A stretch of 64,000 nucleotides of DNA from Staphylococcus pettenkoferi (GCF_026659735.1 NZ_JANSKK010000001.1:170816-234815); one strand, 5' to 3'; positions 51,465 to 61,780 are shown, counted from the stretch's first letter. Notes: generated by a model not told the origin, from the letters alone. Made by a program: numbers and translations.

Positions 51465-53237
51465 ATGACAAGTGTATTATGGAAACAGGCTGATCAGAAT
51501 GAACAATATCGGATAATGAATAGCCTCGTTAAGGAACGTATCTTCCCTGAGTCGACAATTGTGACAGAGAAGGACGACGAGTTAGATATTCAATTTCATG
51601 CGCACGTGCTTAAAGTAAAGTTAGAACGCGTGGCCGCATTTAAACGTTATCAGTTAAGTGGTGCGATTACTTACGCAAAAGGTCATCAAACCCAGCAGAT
51701 TGACTCAACTGAACAGCTCATCGACATTCTCACTCAACATTTCGATATACCTATTGACGAAAGATTAAATCAAGAGCTCATCTCAAGTAGGGATGGGTTC
51801 GTTTCAGTGTATCGCGTGATGGAAAGTAGAGCGTCGACGGTTAAAGCCAGCTTGAAATATGCACGGTTGCCGCTAGCGATTAATTTCTTCAGTTGGTTAC
51901 AACATATGGCTGATGCCTCACAACTCGATCCTTTGCTTTATAGTGAAAGTTTAGCTGTCGAAGGACACCCCACTCATCCACTGTCAAAGACGAAATTACC
52001 GCTAACAGAAGAAGAGGTAGCCGCATATTCACCGGAGTTTGAAAAAACGATTCCGTTGAAACTGATGCTCATACATAAGGACTATGCAGGTGTGACATCT
52101 CCTGTTGAAGATACACAAATGATACTTAATCAAGTCATTCCTGATTATCGTTATAAACTTCGCGCCTTTATTGAACCTTTAGGTCTTAGTGTCGATGATT
52201 ATTACGTTATCTTCGTTCATCCATGGCAATATGAGCACGTGATTTTGCATGATTACATCGAATGGATTGATCGACAAATATTGCTACCGACACCTTTTAA
52301 CATCGATAGTAAAGCAACGCTCTCTTTCCGCACAATGGATCTCGTGGGTCGTCCTTATCATATTAAGCTACCTGTTAATATACAAATGACGAGTGCAGTC
52401 CGCACAGTCGGTCCAGTAACTACAGTGGATGGCCCGCGTTTAAGTTATCAGTTGCAAGGATTATTTCAACGCTTTCCGCATATGCAAATTGCGAGAGAAC
52501 CGTATGGCATTTATGCGCACACTGAAGATGATCGCGCGCGTCAGCTTGCATGTATCGTGAGGGAGAAACCGACTTTTACACAAAATGGTATAGCGGTCGT
52601 CGCTGCAAGTCTTGTCAATCGTAATCCTGTTGATCAACAAGTCATCGTGGATAGTTATCTTGAGTGGTTGCGAGAAGATGTCACGCCTCAAACGATTCAA
52701 CGCTTCATCACGGAATATGCACGTCAGTTAGTGAAACCGCTCATTGCTTATATTCAGCATTACGGGATTGCACTCGAAGCGCATATGCAGAATACAGTGG
52801 TCAACTTGGGTCCACACTATGAGATGACGTTCTTGATCCGAGATTTAGGTGGTGCGCGTCTAGACTTAGCCGCATTACATCAAGCGCTTCACAATGTTGA
52901 TATCACAAATACGAGCTTGATTGCTAAGGATATGGAGGCTGTCATTCAAAAATTTCAACACTCAGTGATTCAGAACCAGTTTGGTGAACTCATTTATCAC
53001 TTCACTCAATACGAAGGTGTAGAAGAAAGCGCGTTATATCGTATTGTTGCTGAGCAGGTGCAAGAGGCGATTGATGACGATGCACCTCATGCACAAATAC
53101 TGAAAGATGTCTTATTTGGTCCGACGATTACGGTCAAAGCGCTCATGCGTATGCGGATGAAGCAACAAGTCAAGCAGTATGAGACGATTACGTTGCCAAA
53201 TCCGTTGCGAGAGGAGGACGACTCATGGCGCAACTAA
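51465..53237 (+). CDS. sfaB: Staphyloferrin A synthetase SfaB (NIS synthetase)
   Basis: SfaB adds the second citrate to the citryl-D-ornithine intermediate. The 590-residue IucA/IucC protein shows EGHPTHPLSKTKLP near 167, HPWQYEHVI near 253 and EAHMQNTVVNLGPHYEM near 440. It starts at ATG behind AGAGGGGA and overlaps sfaC by 13 bp, so the pair is co-translated. Confidence 0.93.
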   Translation: MTSVLWKQADQNEQYRIMNSLVKERIFPESTIVTEKDDELDIQFHAHVLKVKLERVAAFKRYQLSGAITYAKGHQTQQIDSTEQLIDILTQHFDIPIDERLNQELISSRDGFVSVYRVMESRASTVKASLKYARLPLAINFFSWLQHMADASQLDPLLYSESLAVEGHPTHPLSKTKLPLTEEEVAAYSPEFEKTIPLKLMLIHKDYAGVTSPVEDTQMILNQVIPDYRYKLRAFIEPLGLSVDDYYVIFVHPWQYEHVILHDYIEWIDRQILLPTPFNIDSKATLSFRTMDLVGRPYHIKLPVNIQMTSAVRTVGPVTTVDGPRLSYQLQGLFQRFPHMQIAREPYGIYAHTEDDRARQLACIVREKPTFTQNGIAVVAASLVNRNPVDQQVIVDSYLEWLREDVTPQTIQRFITEYARQLVKPLIAYIQHYGIALEAHMQNTVVNLGPHYEMTFLIRDLGGARLDLAALHQALHNVDITNTSLIAKDMEAVIQKFQHSVIQNQFGELIYHFTQYEGVEESALYRIVAEQVQEAIDDDAPHAQILKDVLFGPTITVKALMRMRMKQQVKQYETITLPNPLREEDDSWRN

Positions 53238-54292
53238 ATATTAATTTATCTAAAATCGAATATAATGCACGCGTGCTACAACAAATGTTGACGCGTAAAC
53301 ATATTCACCTCACACCTGTGTTAAAAAGTGTCGCAAGTGATCAGCGAGTGATTGAACGGCTCAATAAAGTAGGGCTCACGCACTTTGCTGACTCGAGACT
53401 CAATCATCTGACTCCTCTCCGAGATACAGACAATACCTTTACATTATTGAGACCTTCTCGTGTAAGTGAATATAAATCGTTGGTTGAAACTTGTAAAATG
53501 AGCATCCAAACTGAATTGTCTGTGATTCGTGAATTGAATGAGATAGCGGCGAGTTTAGGTAAGAAACATCAAATCATGCTAATGGTAGATTGGAAAGATG
53601 GTCGTGAAGGCATACTAACTTATGATTTGACGCACTATGTTAAAGAAATTCTGCTTCTGCGTCACATCAATTTGGTTGGCCTCGCATTTAATTTCATGTG
53701 TTTCAATTCTATCGCGCCTACTGAGGATGATGTAGCGATGATGACACAGGTAGTGGATGCAGTGGAATCTGATACAGGGCATCATTTTAGAATAATCTCA
53801 GGTGGAAATTCTAGTATGCTACCACTGCTAATGTATAGCGATTTAGAGCGCATCAATGAGTTGCGTATCGGTGAAACGTTATTCAGAGGCATTGATACGA
53901 CGACAAATGTAGGTATCGCATCGCTTTATCAAGATTGCATTACACTGGAAGCTGAAATATTAGAAATTCAACCACGCATTTATTTAGAGACAGGTGACAA
54001 ATATCTTCAAGCGATTGTAGATATCGGTCAGTTAGATACGATGGTTAATGAACTTAAGCCTTTTGCACATCAGATTGAGATTCTTGGAGCAACAAGTGAT
54101 CAATTGATGCTCGATTTAAAGGGTCAGGATTTCTATCAAGTAGGTGATACAATTCATTTTAGTCTTGGCTATTCTGCTTTAAGTCTATGTATGTTCCAAG
54201 ATCAGTTAGAGCGGAATTATGAGGAAGATAAAGGGATTGAAGCGGTCAATAGAAATTTTAGTGTCAATGCGTGTTCAGGAGTGCGGCGATGA
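53225..54292 (+). CDS. sfaC: Alanine-racemase-fold protein SfaC
   Basis: SfaC is thought to racemise L- to D-ornithine for staphyloferrin A. Of 355 residues, it has the PLP-dependent alanine-racemase barrel, with a candidate PLP lysine K34 in LTPVLKSVASD and RISGGNSSMLPLL for phosphate binding. GAGGAGG inside the end of sfaB is its ribosome-binding site. The terminator at 54483 closes the operon. Confidence 0.92.
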   Translation: MAQLNINLSKIEYNARVLQQMLTRKHIHLTPVLKSVASDQRVIERLNKVGLTHFADSRLNHLTPLRDTDNTFTLLRPSRVSEYKSLVETCKMSIQTELSVIRELNEIAASLGKKHQIMLMVDWKDGREGILTYDLTHYVKEILLLRHINLVGLAFNFMCFNSIAPTEDDVAMMTQVVDAVESDTGHHFRIISGGNSSMLPLLMYSDLERINELRIGETLFRGIDTTTNVGIASLYQDCITLEAEILEIQPRIYLETGDKYLQAIVDIGQLDTMVNELKPFAHQIEILGATSDQLMLDLKGQDFYQVGDTIHFSLGYSALSLCMFQDQLERNYEEDKGIEAVNRNFSVNACSGVRR

Positions 54293-54482
54293 GTGAAATG
54301 ATGTAGTGATAGTCAGTTCAGTCTTACATTGAATATTTGAGTAACATTAATGGCGTATACATTAGGTTGGAAGTCTAATATATATACAGCAATATAAATT
54401 TGGAAGTGAGCATGTGGTCCTTTTAAGTGAGAGGTTAATGGCTTTAGTGTTTAAAAATTGAATGCTTATTTCAGTAAAATGT

Positions 54483-54531
54483 AAGGAATGCAACAGTCGA
54501 GTCGATATGACGCCTGTTGTGTTCCTTTTTT
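54483..54531 (+). terminator. Terminator of sfaB-sfaC
   Basis: AAGGAATGCAACAG (54483-54496) pairs over 14 positions with CTGTTGTGTTCCTT (54514-54527), two being G-U, followed by T6. Confidence 0.9.
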
Positions 54532-54792
54532 GGTTATTTAAATTTCTAAGGTTAGAAAGTTAAATAAGTGTAAAATTGAGTGACAAGAAGATATTGTCTT
54601 TTTAACATTAATTGAATAAGTAGTCATAATCCTATACAGTAGTAACATACTTGAATATATATTATGAAACTTAAATAAAATATGAGTGGTATTAAGAACA
54701 AATTTCTCTTAAGTTCTATACATATTTATACATAATGAGTTATAATTATATTCGTTGTTAATATTGAGGTAACACCGGAAAGGTGATGGAAA
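54532..54792 (+). other. AT-rich region upstream of the YjiH gene
   Basis: No gene is visible. With 54293-54482 it makes up the 500-bp gap after sfaC. It is very AT-rich and probably holds the YjiH promoter, since a TATAAT box lies in GTTATAATTATATTCG near 54740. No matching -35 is clear. htsABC, which neighbours the sfa genes in S. aureus, is not here. Confidence 0.5.
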
Positions 54793-56166
54793 TTGAAAGA
54801 CTATAGTAATAAACAAATAAGAAAAGGTCGTTTCAAATTTATAACTATGTCCTTAATAGGGATTATTTTATTTCTAATCCCTATTCCTGTAAAAATGGAC
54901 GGTGAATCACAAACTTCATTGCCTGTAGCATATTTAGCAAGTTTACTGAAAGACTTGATCGGGCCAGCGATGCCATTACTCATCGTTGTGATTGTAACGC
55001 TTTCAGGTATCATTTCTGTGATTTGTTCAACCTTTTTACGGAAAAAATTAAAGAAAGGGCAATTGCTCAATGACGCTTTCAATGTAAGTTGGATATGGCT
55101 TATCTTACGCATACTTGCAGTGGTCTTCGTGTGGATGGTCTATCTCAAAGCGGGATCTAAGATGATCTATTCAGAAGATACTGGTGGTCTCGTCTTTGGA
55201 GACTTACTGCCCACGCTTGTATCTGTATTCTTCTTTGCGGCGTTATTCCTTCCGTTATTGATGGAATACGGCTTACTCGAATTGTTAGGCCCCATCTTTA
55301 GACCTGTGATGCGTCCGTTATTTACTCTCCCAGGACGATCAACCGTCGACAACTTGGCTTCGTTTATCGGTGACGGTACGGTAGGCGTATTAATCACTAG
55401 TAGACAGTACGAGAAAGGGATTTATTCACGTCGTGAGGCGACAGTAATTTCAACGACATTTAGCGTAGTATCGCTAACCTTTGCGATTGTTATTGCACAA
55501 ACTGTCCATATGCAGAAACATTTCTTCTATTTCTATTTTACAGTCATCATTTCTTGTATCGTTTGTGCATTTATCCTGCCGCGTATTTGGCCGCTTAATC
55601 GCATCCCTGATGAGTATGCTCAAGATGTTTCTGAGGAAGCACGTCAAGAGCAATTACCAGAAGGATCGAATCCTTTAAAGCATGGTTTTGACCAAGCGAC
55701 ACAAACTGGGATTGAAGCGCCGAACTTTGTCGAATTCTTTAAATCTGGATTTAAGACTGTGATTGATATGTGGTTTGTCATCTTACCGATAGTGATGAGT
55801 ATAGGTACGCTAGCTACAGTTATCGCAACTTATACATCAGTATTCCAATTTATAGGTAAACCTTTCGTACCATATCTTGAACTGTTGCAAATTCCAGAAG
55901 CGACACATGCTTCTGAAACCATCTTAATTGGTTTTGCGGACATGTTCTTACCGTCAATCTTAATTGATGGTGCGCATAGTGAGATAACGCTATTCACGAT
56001 TGGTGCTTTAAGTATCACACAGTTGATTTATCTGTCAGAAGTAGGCGGAGTAATTCTAGGTTCTAAGATTCCAGTGAGTATCTTTAGACTTTTTGTGATT
56101 TTCTTAATCAGAACGATTATCGCATTGCCAATTATATCTCTAATGGCGCATTTATATTTTAGTTAA
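54793..56166 (+). CDS. YjiH-family membrane protein (nucleoside-recognition/Gate domain)
   Basis: A 457-residue protein with about ten membrane segments and two Gate-type domains, as in spore maturation and nucleoside transporter relatives. Characteristic pieces are DNLASFIGDGTVGVLITSRQ in the first and SEVGGVILGSKIPVSI in the second. The function of YjiH proteins is not established. The start is TTG 54793 behind AAAGGTGATGG; a nearby ATG at 54786 is out of frame. Confidence 0.85.
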   Translation: MKDYSNKQIRKGRFKFITMSLIGIILFLIPIPVKMDGESQTSLPVAYLASLLKDLIGPAMPLLIVVIVTLSGIISVICSTFLRKKLKKGQLLNDAFNVSWIWLILRILAVVFVWMVYLKAGSKMIYSEDTGGLVFGDLLPTLVSVFFFAALFLPLLMEYGLLELLGPIFRPVMRPLFTLPGRSTVDNLASFIGDGTVGVLITSRQYEKGIYSRREATVISTTFSVVSLTFAIVIAQTVHMQKHFFYFYFTVIISCIVCAFILPRIWPLNRIPDEYAQDVSEEARQEQLPEGSNPLKHGFDQATQTGIEAPNFVEFFKSGFKTVIDMWFVILPIVMSIGTLATVIATYTSVFQFIGKPFVPYLELLQIPEATHASETILIGFADMFLPSILIDGAHSEITLFTIGALSITQLIYLSEVGGVILGSKIPVSIFRLFVIFLIRTIIALPIISLMAHLYFS

Positions 56167-56176
56167 GTTAACATGT

Positions 56177-56212
56177 AAGGGGCAGAAATCGATCGAGGTT
56201 TCTGTCCTTTTT
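56177..56212 (+). terminator. Terminator of the YjiH gene
   Basis: AAGGGGCAGAAA pairs with TTTCTGTCCTT with one bulge, then T-rich. It is a short relative of the hairpin at 1547-1587. Confidence 0.82.
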
Positions 56213-56330
56213 CTGGTTGTAAAAGGGGAAAGAGAATTTCTTTAAAAGTGATTGCATAACCGGATAGCAAGAAGAGCGTGTGAGATATTAAGGAAATGCA
56301 TTGTCATTCATGTTATATGAGCTGAGCCAC

Positions 56331-56380
56331 TAAAAATCCCCCTTACAGATGTAAAGTAATGATCATCTGAAGGGGGGGAT
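56331..56380 (-). terminator. Leftward terminator of the IsdG-like gene
   Basis: TCCCCCTT(A)CAGATG (56337-56351) pairs with CATCTG(A)AGGGGG (56364-56375). The minus strand then reads ATTTTTA. Confidence 0.85.
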
Positions 56381-56390
56381 ATATCCATAT

Positions 56391-56699
56391 TTAATCTAAT
56401 TGTGTTAACACATGTGCTTTCACAACTTCATTACTAAGAACAGGTGATTCTCCGGATTTCTTAGGACCACTATGCGCATTCTTGAAAGCGTCACTATTAC
56501 GCCAAGCTTTGAAATCTTCTTCAGTGTCCCACCAAGTATTCACGTAAAGTTGGTCATAAGATTCTTCGTTATCAATTTGCCATACTTCTGTACGTACAAA
56601 TCCTTTCATTTCTTTAATTCCACTATTTTTAGTAAACATTGGCGCCATTTTTTCAGCATAACCTGCTTTAAGATCAATTCTATTCGTTACAACATACAT
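56391..56699 (-). CDS. IsdG-like haem-degrading monooxygenase (ABM fold)
   Basis: A 102-residue antibiotic-biosynthesis-monooxygenase-fold protein. The three residues required in IsdG/IsdI, Asn6, Trp66 and His76, are all present at exactly those positions, which supports haem binding and degradation to release iron. It is not next to isd genes. It is also similar to HmoA-type proteins, so a general haem-handling role is possible. RBS AGGAGGAAGA is strong. Its position near the staphyloferrin genes is suggestive only. Confidence 0.82.
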   Translation of the reverse strand: MYVVTNRIDLKAGYAEKMAPMFTKNSGIKEMKGFVRTEVWQIDNEESYDQLYVNTWWDTEEDFKAWRNSDAFKNAHSGPKKSGESPVLSNEVVKAHVLTQLD

Positions 56700-56732
56700 A
56701 CTTATGTCTTCCTCCTATCGTTTTTTGAATAA

Positions 56733-56763
56733 AGTAAAAAGAAAGGCACCCACAATGGATGCC
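56733..56763 (-). terminator. Leftward terminator of the YnzG-like gene
   Basis: GGCACCC (56745-56751) with GGATGCC (56757-56763); leftward the hairpin is followed by TTTCTTTTT. Confidence 0.85.
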
Positions 56764-56798
56764 TGGAGTATTATTTATGCGTCAAATTGATTTTCTCT

Positions 56799-57059
56799 TT
56801 ATTTCGTTAATTCGTTATAAACCTTTTGGTCATTATGCGTATAAATAATGTATTCATGGTCGTTAGTATCGATAATAACGCGATTTGTCTTACCGAAAGT
56901 AGATCCGATACGAGATACTTTATCAGCATCTAATTTAGGTACTGCGTGGATGTCTTGGTCTTGTGAAATATTTTGGATTTCACTAGTAGGAATCTTGATA
57001 TCTGCAACGCGCCATTGAATATTAACCTCATTATTATCTTTCTTAACAGTCATTGCCAT
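56799..57059 (-). CDS. Small conserved protein, SunI/YnzG-like
   Basis: An 86-residue soluble protein beginning [20 protein letters not shown] and ending [11 protein letters not shown]. It is predicted to be mostly beta-strand, compatible with a small PH-like domain as in the YnzG/SunI group. It is strongly conserved among staphylococci from memory. No function is known. RBS AAAGGATG precedes the ATG, and it has its own terminator. Confidence 0.75.
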   Translation of the reverse strand: MAMTVKKDNNEVNIQWRVADIKIPTSEIQNISQDQDIHAVPKLDADKVSRIGSTFGKTNRVIIDTNDHEYIIYTHNDQKVYNELTK

Positions 57060-57343
57060 AACTTGAACACATCCTTTTGGTTAGTTTGTAATTTCATCAT
57101 AAAAGAATATGCAATCGGTTTCAAGCATTAGGCTGTAGTTATCATAAATGTGTCACAGACGCGTCATAGCGCCTTTATTCTCACATAGATATTTCAAATT
57201 TAAAGCACAAAGTTATCAAGATATGAAAGGAAACGTATACGTAATATAGGTGTGTAAATTTTACCACGATAAAAAGCGAAAGTATGTTCGCGTTGAGGAG
57301 GGAAATGTGGTAGAATAGAACATATCTTAAAGGAGTATCAGTT

Positions 57344-57850
57344 ATGACAGGTAAGACACATTTATCATGTGGCATCCTAGTGGGTGCAAGTATTGTATCC
57401 TATTGTGATATAGATCTCTTCACCTCAATTACAGTTGTGACTTTAGCAGCGTTAAGTAGCATCTTTCCTGATATCTGTCATACGCGTAGTAAAGTTGGAA
57501 GAAAGTTTAAACTCCTTAGTTGGATCATTCGTCTACTATTTGGCCACCGAACCTTTACACACTCTCTTAGCTTTATCGCTCTTATAGGCTTACTACTTTA
57601 TCTTTTCCACGCACCTATTTATTATGGATCTGCAATCATTGCAGGTATGATCTCACACATTATATTAGATATGCTTACACCACGAGGAGTGAAATTGTTG
57701 TATCCTTTGCCGATAAATGTTAAGTTTCCAGTGACTTTCAAGACAGGCGGCGCTGTAGATGCAGCGTTAGCCACAGCTTTGACTATTGGAGCGGTCTATC
57801 TCTTGTTTAGTTCGTTCTGGCAAGAGGTATTCTATAATATGTTAAAATGA
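57344..57850 (+). CDS. YdjM-type membrane-bound metal-dependent hydrolase
   Basis: A 168-residue integral membrane protein of the family once called LexA-binding inner-membrane hydrolase (YdjM). Histidines in TGKTHLSCGI, GHRTFTHS and SHIILDMLTPRG form the likely metal site within the membrane. It has about four helices. The substrate is unknown, with lipids suspected for relatives. RBS AAAGGAG. Confidence 0.87.
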   Translation: MTGKTHLSCGILVGASIVSYCDIDLFTSITVVTLAALSSIFPDICHTRSKVGRKFKLLSWIIRLLFGHRTFTHSLSFIALIGLLLYLFHAPIYYGSAIIAGMISHIILDMLTPRGVKLLYPLPINVKFPVTFKTGGAVDAALATALTIGAVYLLFSSFWQEVFYNMLK

Positions 57851-57930
57851 ATAAAAGATTGTAGATATAAGAACTTTTAATAAAACAGCAGCATAATTAA
57901 CGAATGATAGGTAAGGGAGAGAAAGTACAA

Positions 57931-59115
57931 GTGGACAAGAAAAGCTTAGAGAAACATGGACAAGAACACTTAATTGAATATGAAAAATTAATGAGTTCTA
58001 ATGAAAAAGAAGCTTTAGAAGACAAAGTAGACGAACTTGATCTAGATGAGATTAGCGATATGTATGAGGAGTTATATCTCAACAAAGAAATGATTAACGA
58101 TGTTTCCAACGTTTCTGAAGTTCAATACGATATTAAATCTCAATTAACTGAAGATGAAACGAAGCAGTATGAGGATATTGGTTTAGAAGCAATCAAAAAC
58201 GGCAAGTTTGCAGTTGTCTTACTCGCAGGGGGACAAGGCACAAGACTTGGCTACAAAGGACCTAAAGGAACATTTGAAATTGAAGGTGTCAGTTTATTTG
58301 AACTTCAAGCACGTCAGCTCATCCAGCTTGCTGAACGTACTGGAACTAAAGTTCATTGGTATATCATGACTAGTGATATCAATGATAATCAAACACGTTT
58401 ATATCTAGAAGATAAAGATTATTTTGGCTACGACAAAGACTACATACATATATTTAAACAAGATAACATCGTTGCTCTATCTAAAGAAGGTAAACTTGTT
58501 CTAGATGTAGAAAACAATATTCTAGAGACACCAAATGGGAACGGTGGCGTCTTCAAGTCGTTAGCTAAAGCGGGATATCTAGAGGAAATGCAAGAGTTAG
58601 GTATTGAGTATATCTATCTCAATAACGTCGACAATGTGCTGGTCAAAGTATTAGATCCATTATTTGCTGGATTTACTTACCACCATAGTAAAGATGTGAC
58701 AACCAAATCGATTCAACCGAAATCAGGTGAGAGTGTAGGTAGACTAGTCAATAAAGATCATAAAGATACAGTACTAGAATATTCAGAGCTAGATCCAGAG
58801 ATAGCTAATCAGTTCGACAATGCAAATATTGGTATTCATGCTTTCAAACTTGCTTTTATTGACAATGTTGTAGATCGCCCATTACCATATCATCTTGCTG
58901 TGAAAGAATTAGAACAGCTCGATGAAGATTTTGGTGTGATTAAACAACCAACTTTGAAATTTGAACTATTTTACTTTGATATATTTAAATATGCTACAAG
59001 CTTTATCACATTGCAGGTTCCACGTGATGAAGAATTCTCACCTCTCAAGAATAAAGAGGGGAAAGATAGTGTAGAAACTGCGACACAAGATTTAAAACGG
59101 CTAGGCTTAGTGTAA
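57931..59115 (+). CDS. UDP-sugar (UDP-N-acetylglucosamine-type) pyrophosphorylase
   Basis: A 394-residue eukaryote-like UDPGP-family uridylyltransferase, equivalent to the S. aureus protein annotated as a probable uridylyltransferase. The nucleotide loop is [19 protein letters not shown], and TPNGNGGVF and NNVDNVL lie in the sugar site. It makes a UDP-sugar from UTP and a sugar-1-phosphate; GlcNAc is the best guess. GTG 57931 behind AGGGAGAG is preferred to ATG 57904, which lies before that site. Confidence 0.9.
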   Translation: MDKKSLEKHGQEHLIEYEKLMSSNEKEALEDKVDELDLDEISDMYEELYLNKEMINDVSNVSEVQYDIKSQLTEDETKQYEDIGLEAIKNGKFAVVLLAGGQGTRLGYKGPKGTFEIEGVSLFELQARQLIQLAERTGTKVHWYIMTSDINDNQTRLYLEDKDYFGYDKDYIHIFKQDNIVALSKEGKLVLDVENNILETPNGNGGVFKSLAKAGYLEEMQELGIEYIYLNNVDNVLVKVLDPLFAGFTYHHSKDVTTKSIQPKSGESVGRLVNKDHKDTVLEYSELDPEIANQFDNANIGIHAFKLAFIDNVVDRPLPYHLAVKELEQLDEDFGVIKQPTLKFELFYFDIFKYATSFITLQVPRDEEFSPLKNKEGKDSVETATQDLKRLGLV

Positions 59116-59133
59116 GAATAAGGTGGAGATGCA

Positions 59134-59817
59134 ATGCAAGATATGACTAAAGGCAAGTCTAAAAAGGTAAGAAGTGCATTTAAAGAAATTATCCCTTTGT
59201 CATTTGGGGAAGAAATAGGTAATAGTGTATCTCATGGTGCAGCAGCTTTAATTACATTGTGTGCTCTACCCTATGCAGCAGTTAGTAGCTATATAGGAGG
59301 TTCAATTCTTGAATCATTTAGTGTCTCGATTTATGTAATTAGCATCTTTCTGATGTTCTTATCATCGACCATCTATCATACGATGGCTAACGATTCTTCG
59401 CATAAATACATTCTTCGTATCATTGATCATAGTATGATTTATGTCGCTATTGCTGGTACATATACACCCGTTTGTATGATTGTGGTCGGTGGCTGGATAG
59501 GTTGGTCAGTCATGTTATTGCTCTGGGGACTCACGATATGGGGAATTCTATACAAATCGATAGCTAAACATGTAAATCATAAACTAAGTTTAATCATTTA
59601 TTTAGTGATGGGCTGGATAGGTTTACTATTTATTCCAGTTATCGTCACACGTACGTCGATTCCATTTATGCTCTTTATCCTTTTTGGAGGCATTGCATAC
59701 ACGGTAGGCGCATGGTTTTATGCTCAGAAAGATCGACCATATTTCCATATGATTTGGCATTTATTTATCGTCTTGGCTTCAGCATTTCATTTTATAGCAA
59801 TCGTGTACTTTATTTGA
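59134..59817 (+). CDS. Haemolysin III family (PAQR/YqfA-like) membrane protein
   Basis: A 227-residue, seven-helix membrane protein. Family metal-site motifs are GNSVSHG near the start, SSTIYHTM with RIIDHSMIYVAIAGTYTP, and FHMIWHLFIV near the end. Despite the name, bacterial members are not proven haemolysins; membrane homeostasis or hydrolase roles are suspected. It starts 18 bp after the uridylyltransferase and is likely co-transcribed. Confidence 0.9.
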   Translation: MQDMTKGKSKKVRSAFKEIIPLSFGEEIGNSVSHGAAALITLCALPYAAVSSYIGGSILESFSVSIYVISIFLMFLSSTIYHTMANDSSHKYILRIIDHSMIYVAIAGTYTPVCMIVVGGWIGWSVMLLLWGLTIWGILYKSIAKHVNHKLSLIIYLVMGWIGLLFIPVIVTRTSIPFMLFILFGGIAYTVGAWFYAQKDRPYFHMIWHLFIVLASAFHFIAIVYFI

Positions 59818-59924
59818 TAAAATATATCAGGTTTAAGATAGGCGCTACTCCATTAATTCTGAAATGATGATGAGTAGCGTCATATGAAAGTCTATACACG
59901 TGAAATTACATATGGAGGTGCTTT

Positions 59925-61262
59925 ATGAAGCTGAAATCAATTGGTGTAGTAGCTGCACTCATTCTCATCATGTTTATGTCAGCAATTGAGACATCGATTG
60001 TGTCTCTAGGTTTACCCACAATTAGAGAAGACTTAGATGTGTCTAGCTCGATTTCATTAGTGTTTGCAGTTTATTTCATAGCTATTGTTATCGCCAATCC
60101 CATCGTAGGGGAACTATTGGATCGCATGCGTATTCTCTACATTACGATTATCGGTGTAGCATTATTTCTCATCGGTAGTTTGATGTCAGGAATGAGCCCT
60201 ACTTTTACATTCCTCATTATCTCACGTTTAGTTCAAGGTTTAGGCGCTGGTGTTATGATGGCCCTAGGTCAAATTGTTCCAAAGCTCGCCTTTGAGATAC
60301 CATTACGTTACAAGATTATGGGAATTGTAGGTAGTGTATGGGGCATCTCTAGTATTATTGGTCCTTTATTAGGTGGAGCGATTCTAGAATTTGCCACATG
60401 GCATTGGCTCTTCTTTGTAAATATTCCAATAGCCATATTGGCGATTATACTTGTTGCTATTACATTCCATTTCGAGAATGAATCTACAACGACGGAGAAC
60501 AAGTTAGATATTAAAGGACTTACACTCTTTTATTGTTTTATCTTTTTACTTCTACTCGCCATCATGGGTCACTTACCTATATATGGTGTGATTATCGCAA
60601 TTATATTAGCGGTACTTTCTATCATCTGGTTAGTACGTATTGAAAGTAAGGTATCTCGACCTTTCTTACCAGTGAAAGAATTTAACAAGATGATCGGACT
60701 CGTTTTCTTTACCGACTTTCTCTATGCCTTTATGCTAATGGGCTACAATATCTATATGCCGGTTTATTTACAAGACCATCTTGGACTCTCCCCATTACAA
60801 AGTGGTTTCGTTGTCTTTCCAATTTCGGTAGCATGGCTGGTGCTGAACTTTACCTTGCATAAGATTGAGGGAAAACTTACACGTAAAGGATTGTATCTCG
60901 CAGCATTTACAGCACTATTTGTATGTAGCATTCTCTTATTCTTTGGTACGCATGCTCCGTTATTTATGGCTGCAACATTCATACTTGCAGGTGTAAGTTT
61001 TGGTACAGTATATACGAAAGATAGTGTGATTACTCAAGAAGAGACAGATCCAAGTAATATGAAACGCATGATGTCTCTTTATACATTGACTAAGAACTTA
61101 GGTAACTCTATCGGTTCTAGTGTGATGGGTGCATTATATGCTATGACATTACCATTCTTAGCATTAAGTATTTACAATATTTTAGCAGCAACATTAATTC
61201 TGCTTGTGATTCTATTTATCATATGGGCAATTTACTTTAGACATGAACATAGTTTTAAATAA
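59925..61262 (+). CDS. sdrM: Multidrug efflux MFS transporter SdrM
   Basis: A 445-residue drug:proton antiporter of the DHA2 type. In S. aureus SdrM exports norfloxacin and dyes. Close matches include KSIGVVAALILIMFMSAIET at the start, RLVQGLGAGVMMALGQIVPK (motif around TM4) and GSVWGISSIIGPLLGGAILE (motif C, antiporter). It is followed 62 bp later by sepA, as in S. aureus. RBS GGAGGTG. Confidence 0.92.
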   Translation: MKLKSIGVVAALILIMFMSAIETSIVSLGLPTIREDLDVSSSISLVFAVYFIAIVIANPIVGELLDRMRILYITIIGVALFLIGSLMSGMSPTFTFLIISRLVQGLGAGVMMALGQIVPKLAFEIPLRYKIMGIVGSVWGISSIIGPLLGGAILEFATWHWLFFVNIPIAILAIILVAITFHFENESTTTENKLDIKGLTLFYCFIFLLLLAIMGHLPIYGVIIAIILAVLSIIWLVRIESKVSRPFLPVKEFNKMIGLVFFTDFLYAFMLMGYNIYMPVYLQDHLGLSPLQSGFVVFPISVAWLVLNFTLHKIEGKLTRKGLYLAAFTALFVCSILLFFGTHAPLFMAATFILAGVSFGTVYTKDSVITQEETDPSNMKRMMSLYTLTKNLGNSIGSSVMGALYAMTLPFLALSIYNILAATLILLVILFIIWAIYFRHEHSFK

Positions 61263-61324
61263 TGCTTAAAGGTAGCAAATTTATATCAATAAATGATAGC
61301 GATTAAATAGAGAGGTGATTAGTG

Positions 61325-61780
61325 ATGAGATATTTTAGATATTTATTAACCACACTAGTCATGCTCTCTATTTTTGTCTTATCCGGAGCCGTATTTTTAG
61401 CATTTTTAGGCTTTGGTCTCTTTGGATTAAGTCGGATACTTATTTACTTTAATCTTGCTGATTTTACTTATAATAAAGATTTCATCGACAACTCGATATA
61501 TTACGGCAGTTACATCGTATTAGGGTATTTCACATTATTTGTCGTTGAGCACTTAATGGATTATTTTCGTAAAAGAGCACCTGAAAGTGAGTACTTACAA
61601 GGTATTACGTTTCATCTGATTTCTTACGTTGTGACCACAGTGATGTTTTATTTTGTCATTCATATCCACTATCAATATATTCATATCGACTTTTGGGTAA
61701 TATTAGTCATTATTGGCTTCCTGTTTTTATGTAAAGAAATCTTTTATCCAGATAGTGAAAATCTCAATCGTAAAAAATAG
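61325..61780 (+). CDS. sepA: Multidrug resistance membrane protein SepA
   Basis: A 151-residue, four-helix membrane protein. The S. aureus orthologue lowers susceptibility to acriflavine and some biocides. Segments such as [18 protein letters not shown] and [15 protein letters not shown] match it. The frame opens at GTG 61322; the adjacent ATG 61325 behind GAGAGGTGA is chosen. It is next to sdrM. Confidence 0.9.
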   Translation: MRYFRYLLTTLVMLSIFVLSGAVFLAFLGFGLFGLSRILIYFNLADFTYNKDFIDNSIYYGSYIVLGYFTLFVVEHLMDYFRKRAPESEYLQGITFHLISYVVTTVMFYFVIHIHYQYIHIDFWVILVIIGFLFLCKEIFYPDSENLNRKK

